From: Bacteriovorax sp. UBA1852
Lineage (GTDB): Bacteria; Bdellovibrionota; Bacteriovoracia; Bacteriovoracales; Bacteriovoracaceae
Assembly: GCA_002338505.1 (NCBI GenBank)
Contig: DDIK01000170.1
Coordinates: 1 to 7,742 of the forward strand
DNA: 7,742 nt
Direction: 5' to 3'
The notes under the pieces were generated by a model. It saw only the letters and a list, made by a program, of their open reading frames with translations, ran no database searches and had not been told where the DNA came from. How positions within the stretch are numbered: position 1 is the first letter of the stretch; each line of letters opens with the position of its first letter. Position numbers and translations under genes: made by a program. Positions 5,483 to 7,742 of this stretch are shown here, one piece after another.

Positions 5483-5956
5483 ATGAGTACAATTAATACT
5501 GGAATTCAAGAAGATAAGAGAGTTCAGATCTCTGAAAACTTATCAAAACTACTAGCTGAAACTTATACTCTTTATCTAAAGACACATAAGTATCACTGGA
5601 ACGTTACAGGACCTATGTTTCAAACGCTACATCTTATGTTTGAAGAGCATTATACAGCATTAGCATTAGCTGTAGATGAAATCGCAGAGAGAATTAGAGT
5701 TCTTGGTGTTAAAGCTCCAGGTTCTTATGAAGAATTTTCAAAGCTTAGTGTTGTTAAAGATGATCCTTCTATCGGGACGTCAGCAAACGAAATGATCTCT
5801 AATCTTCTAGGTGATCATGAGCAAGTTGTAAGAACAGCAAAAGATATTCTTCCTCTACTTGATGGTGCAAATGATGAAGGTACTAATAGTTTATTAGGTG
5901 CTAGAATTGAGTATCATGAAAAGACGGCTTGGATGCTAAAGAGTTTAATGGCTTAA
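5483..5956 (+). CDS. dps: Dps family DNA-binding / iron-storage ferritin-like protein
   Basis: A 157-residue four-helix ferritin-like subunit expected to form a 12-mer cage that oxidises Fe(II) with hydrogen peroxide and stores the ferric core, limiting Fenton damage. The inter-subunit ferroxidase ligands are in place: His38 in YHWNVTGPMF, His50 in TLH, and Asp65 and Glu69 in DEIAER. The 12-, 15- and 4-residue spacings match Listeria and E. coli Dps. The rest of the core (AERIRVLGVKAPGS, 68-81) is also typical. The N-terminal tail is short with a single Lys before residue 20, so it lacks the Lys-rich tail that gives E. coli Dps its DNA binding; DNA compaction is therefore uncertain. AAAGGAG (5471-5477) five bases before ATG is a strong ribosome binding site. 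It is the last gene before a strong terminator and is 25 bases from the cyclophilin gene. Confidence 0.95.
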   Translation: MSTINTGIQEDKRVQISENLSKLLAETYTLYLKTHKYHWNVTGPMFQTLHLMFEEHYTALALAVDEIAERIRVLGVKAPGSYEEFSKLSVVKDDPSIGTSANEMISNLLGDHEQVVRTAKDILPLLDGANDEGTNSLLGARIEYHEKTAWMLKSLMA

Positions 5957-5963
5957 ATTATAT

Positions 5964-5993
5964 AAAGGAGACTTTCGAGTCTCCTTTTTTTTT
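5964..5993 (+). terminator. strong rho-independent terminator after dps, possibly bidirectional
   Basis: AAAGGAGACT (5964-5973) pairs perfectly with AGTCTCCTTT (5978-5987) around a TTCG tetraloop, followed by a run of nine T (5985-5993, overlapping the stem). recJ on the opposite strand stops at 5997, just beyond. On the minus strand the same hairpin is followed by a partly T-rich stretch (TTTATATAATTT), so it may also end the recJ transcript, more weakly. Confidence 0.93.
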
Positions 5994-5996
5994 CAC

Positions 5997-7709
5997 TTAA
6001 TAGATAGAAACCTTATTAACCATCAGTTGAATATACTTATTTCCTCTAAAGTAATTAAATCCTAAAGTACAAAAGACTTCAAGATCTACTTCGTTGGCCA
6101 TTTGCTTTTCAAATACTTCTTGTGGAGACATAAGTCCCCATTTCCCGATGTAATTAAAACTAATACCTTTTAAGCTTATATTGTCATTCTTTAAAGATCC
6201 AAAGTTCCATCTGACATGGACTTCTTTTAAAATATCAAAACTCTTTATCTTTACATTCTTAATTTTAAAAATAGGTTTTTGATTTCCCATTCCAAAAGGC
6301 TCGAGCATATCAAGAGTTCTAAGTAGAGTAGGGTTAATGTCCTCTGGTTCAATCTCGAGATCGTAAAAGTCTGTGACGGTTCTCTCTATGAGAGGTATCG
6401 CCTGGAGGGCCTGATTCATATTATTTTTAAAGACCTCTAAGTTATCTTTTGGCATAGAGAGACCCGCTGCCGCCTTATGTCCTCCAAACTTTAAAAAGAG
6501 ATCACTATTATCATTAAGAAGATTGAATATATTTAAGTCACCAGCACTTCTCGCACTAGCTTTTATGACTCCATCTTCTTCGGCATCACTAAAAACAATC
6601 GCAGGTATTTTAAATGTTTCCACAAGTTTACTAGCAACAATTCCAATCACACCTTCATGCCAATGAGGAGCATAAACGATACAAATATTTGGTTCACTGA
6701 CCTTAAACTCTTCAAGCACTTGAGAGAAGGCCTCGTCATAAACTTCTTTTTGAATTGTCTTTCTTTCTTCATTACAGTTTTGAAGTTGGTGATAGAGTTC
6801 ACGTGCTCTCTTATTATCTTCTTCAATAAGAAGCTTTAGGGCCACATCAGGGTGATCAAGTCTCCCTTTTGAATTAATAAGAGGGCCGACATTAAATGAT
6901 AGTTTTTCACTTGGAATAATATCTTTAGATCTTTCATCTGGATCAAAGAAGGTCTTAATCCCTTCATACTTTGTATTTTTAATGGCCTTGAGGCCATGGC
7001 GAACGAGCTTGAGATTCATTGGTGTGAGCTTAGCGAGATCACAAATAGTTCCAATCGCAACATATTCAAGTAAGCTATAAAGTGAGCCAACTTGCTTTCC
7101 TTGTGCCATAAAGAGTTTTCTCACTTCCACACAAATTGCAAATGCAACACCAACACCAGCGAGAGATCTCATCTCTTCGTGGTCTTCATCTCTTCTATTT
7201 GGATTGACGATTGCTATGGCATCTGGCATTTCATCACGGGCGTCTTTGTGGTGATCTGTAATAATGAGATCAAGGCCTTTTTCTTTTGCATAAGTAGCAG
7301 CTTCATTATTTGTGATTCCACAATCAACGGTAATCATTAGATCTATTTCACGCTCGATGGCATCATCAATAGAGCTTAGGTGAAGTCCATACCCTTCAAT
7401 AAATCGGCTTGGTTGAACAATTTCAACGGTGATGCCAAGCATTTTAAAAAACTGATAAAAGAGTGCACAGGATGTAGTTCCGTCAACATCGTAATCACCA
7501 TAGATAGCGATTTTCTTATTCTCTTCAATGGCATCGAAGATAATTTTTGAGGCCTTATCGATATCTTTAAGTTTGGACATATCTGGAAGTGAGTGAAGAT
7601 CCCATGAGAGAAAGTCTTCAATCATCTCTTGAGAATAGCCTCTTTTTTTAAAGAGCTTGATGATTATTTCAGGTAGTTCTAGTGATTTTGTGTGTTGTGT
7701 TTGTTGCAT
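5997..7709 (-). CDS. recJ: single-stranded-DNA-specific 5'-3' exonuclease RecJ
   Basis: A 570-residue DHH-family nuclease, close to the 577 of E. coli RecJ, that degrades ssDNA 5' to 3' in RecF-pathway recombination, base-excision and mismatch repair. Metal-binding motifs in order: DYDVDG (72-77), VDCG (128-131), TDHH (151-154), GVGVAF (185-190) and the Asp224 region AIGTICDL (218-225). These are followed by GRLDHP (282-287) and the DHHA1 part: HEGVIGIVASKL (351-362), SARS (385-388) and FGGHKAAAG (408-416). The C-terminal OB fold begins near 450, with LEPFGMGN at 469-476. All catalytic residues look intact, so the gene should be active. ATG 7709 is the most upstream possible start because TGA and TAG lie in frame just before it. 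No clear Shine-Dalgarno precedes it. It is convergent with dps and has no co-directional neighbour in the window. Confidence 0.97.
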   Translation of the reverse strand: MQQTQHTKSLELPEIIIKLFKKRGYSQEMIEDFLSWDLHSLPDMSKLKDIDKASKIIFDAIEENKKIAIYGDYDVDGTTSCALFYQFFKMLGITVEIVQPSRFIEGYGLHLSSIDDAIEREIDLMITVDCGITNNEAATYAKEKGLDLIITDHHKDARDEMPDAIAIVNPNRRDEDHEEMRSLAGVGVAFAICVEVRKLFMAQGKQVGSLYSLLEYVAIGTICDLAKLTPMNLKLVRHGLKAIKNTKYEGIKTFFDPDERSKDIIPSEKLSFNVGPLINSKGRLDHPDVALKLLIEEDNKRARELYHQLQNCNEERKTIQKEVYDEAFSQVLEEFKVSEPNICIVYAPHWHEGVIGIVASKLVETFKIPAIVFSDAEEDGVIKASARSAGDLNIFNLLNDNSDLFLKFGGHKAAAGLSMPKDNLEVFKNNMNQALQAIPLIERTVTDFYDLEIEPEDINPTLLRTLDMLEPFGMGNQKPIFKIKNVKIKSFDILKEVHVRWNFGSLKNDNISLKGISFNYIGKWGLMSPQEVFEKQMANEVDLEVFCTLGFNYFRGNKYIQLMVNKVSIY

Positions 7710-7720
7710 CCAATAAATCT

Positions 7721-7726
7721 ATCATA
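7721..7726 (-). promoter_or_regulatory. recJ: candidate -10 box of recJ
   Basis: Read on the minus strand, TATGAT ends 11 bases before the recJ ATG. A transcript starting 6-8 bases downstream would have a leader of only about 3-5 bases, which fits the lack of a Shine-Dalgarno. The -35 region falls beyond the window edge. The box and its distance to ATG are identical to those at 15-32. Confidence 0.4.
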
Positions 7727-7742
7727 GACACACCCAAACGTC

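Noticed and set aside
7092..7340. Open frame of 82 codons on the plus strand
   Set aside because: It is antisense to the conserved DHH region of recJ and its Cys/Phe/Ser-rich translation is what reverse reading of such a gene gives.
1..7742. Mobile element, phage or defence island, CRISPR, RNA genes
   Set aside because: No transposase, integrase, terminal repeats, spaced direct repeats, tRNA cloverleaf or rRNA-like stretch was seen, and composition appears even across the genes.

Overview
The window comes from an AT-rich bacterial chromosome. It carries eight protein-coding genes packed on both strands, and nearly every base is accounted for. No mobile element, CRISPR array, tRNA or rRNA is visible. 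The low GC, the use of GTG and TTG starts, the lone PilZ protein and the style of the proteins would suit a marine Bdellovibrionota-type (Bacteriovorax/Halobacteriovorax-like) bacterium. That placement is an impression from composition and protein character, not something the sequence proves.

Left block (32-2326, + strand): a GlcD-type FAD-linked oxidase overlaps rsgA, a circularly permuted GTPase of 30S ribosome maturation, by 11 bases. A weak AT-rich terminator follows. Next (2396-2968) is a single-gene unit for a stand-alone PilZ (c-di-GMP receptor) protein. Its leader holds three consecutive short palindromes, the last running into the ribosome binding site, and the gene is closed by a strong GC-rich terminator.

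Centre block (3024-5993, + strand): four genes lie between two strong terminators. They encode an unusual Rossmann flavoprotein (TTG start), a lipoprotein of unknown function one base later (also TTG), a cytoplasmic cyclophilin, and a Dps ferritin-like protein. The first two appear translationally coupled and have no recognised partner. The last two are ordinary protein-folding and iron/oxidative-stress genes with good AAGGAG-type ribosome binding sites.

Right block (7709-5997, - strand): recJ, the 5'-3' single-strand exonuclease, converges on dps and shares its terminator region.

Most of the window is housekeeping. The parts that merit a second look are the flavoprotein/lipoprotein pair with degenerate nucleotide-binding motifs, the palindromic leader of the PilZ gene, and a shared start geometry (TATGAT, 11 bases, ATG, no clear Shine-Dalgarno) at the first FAD-oxidase gene and at recJ, which suggests near-leaderless mRNAs.
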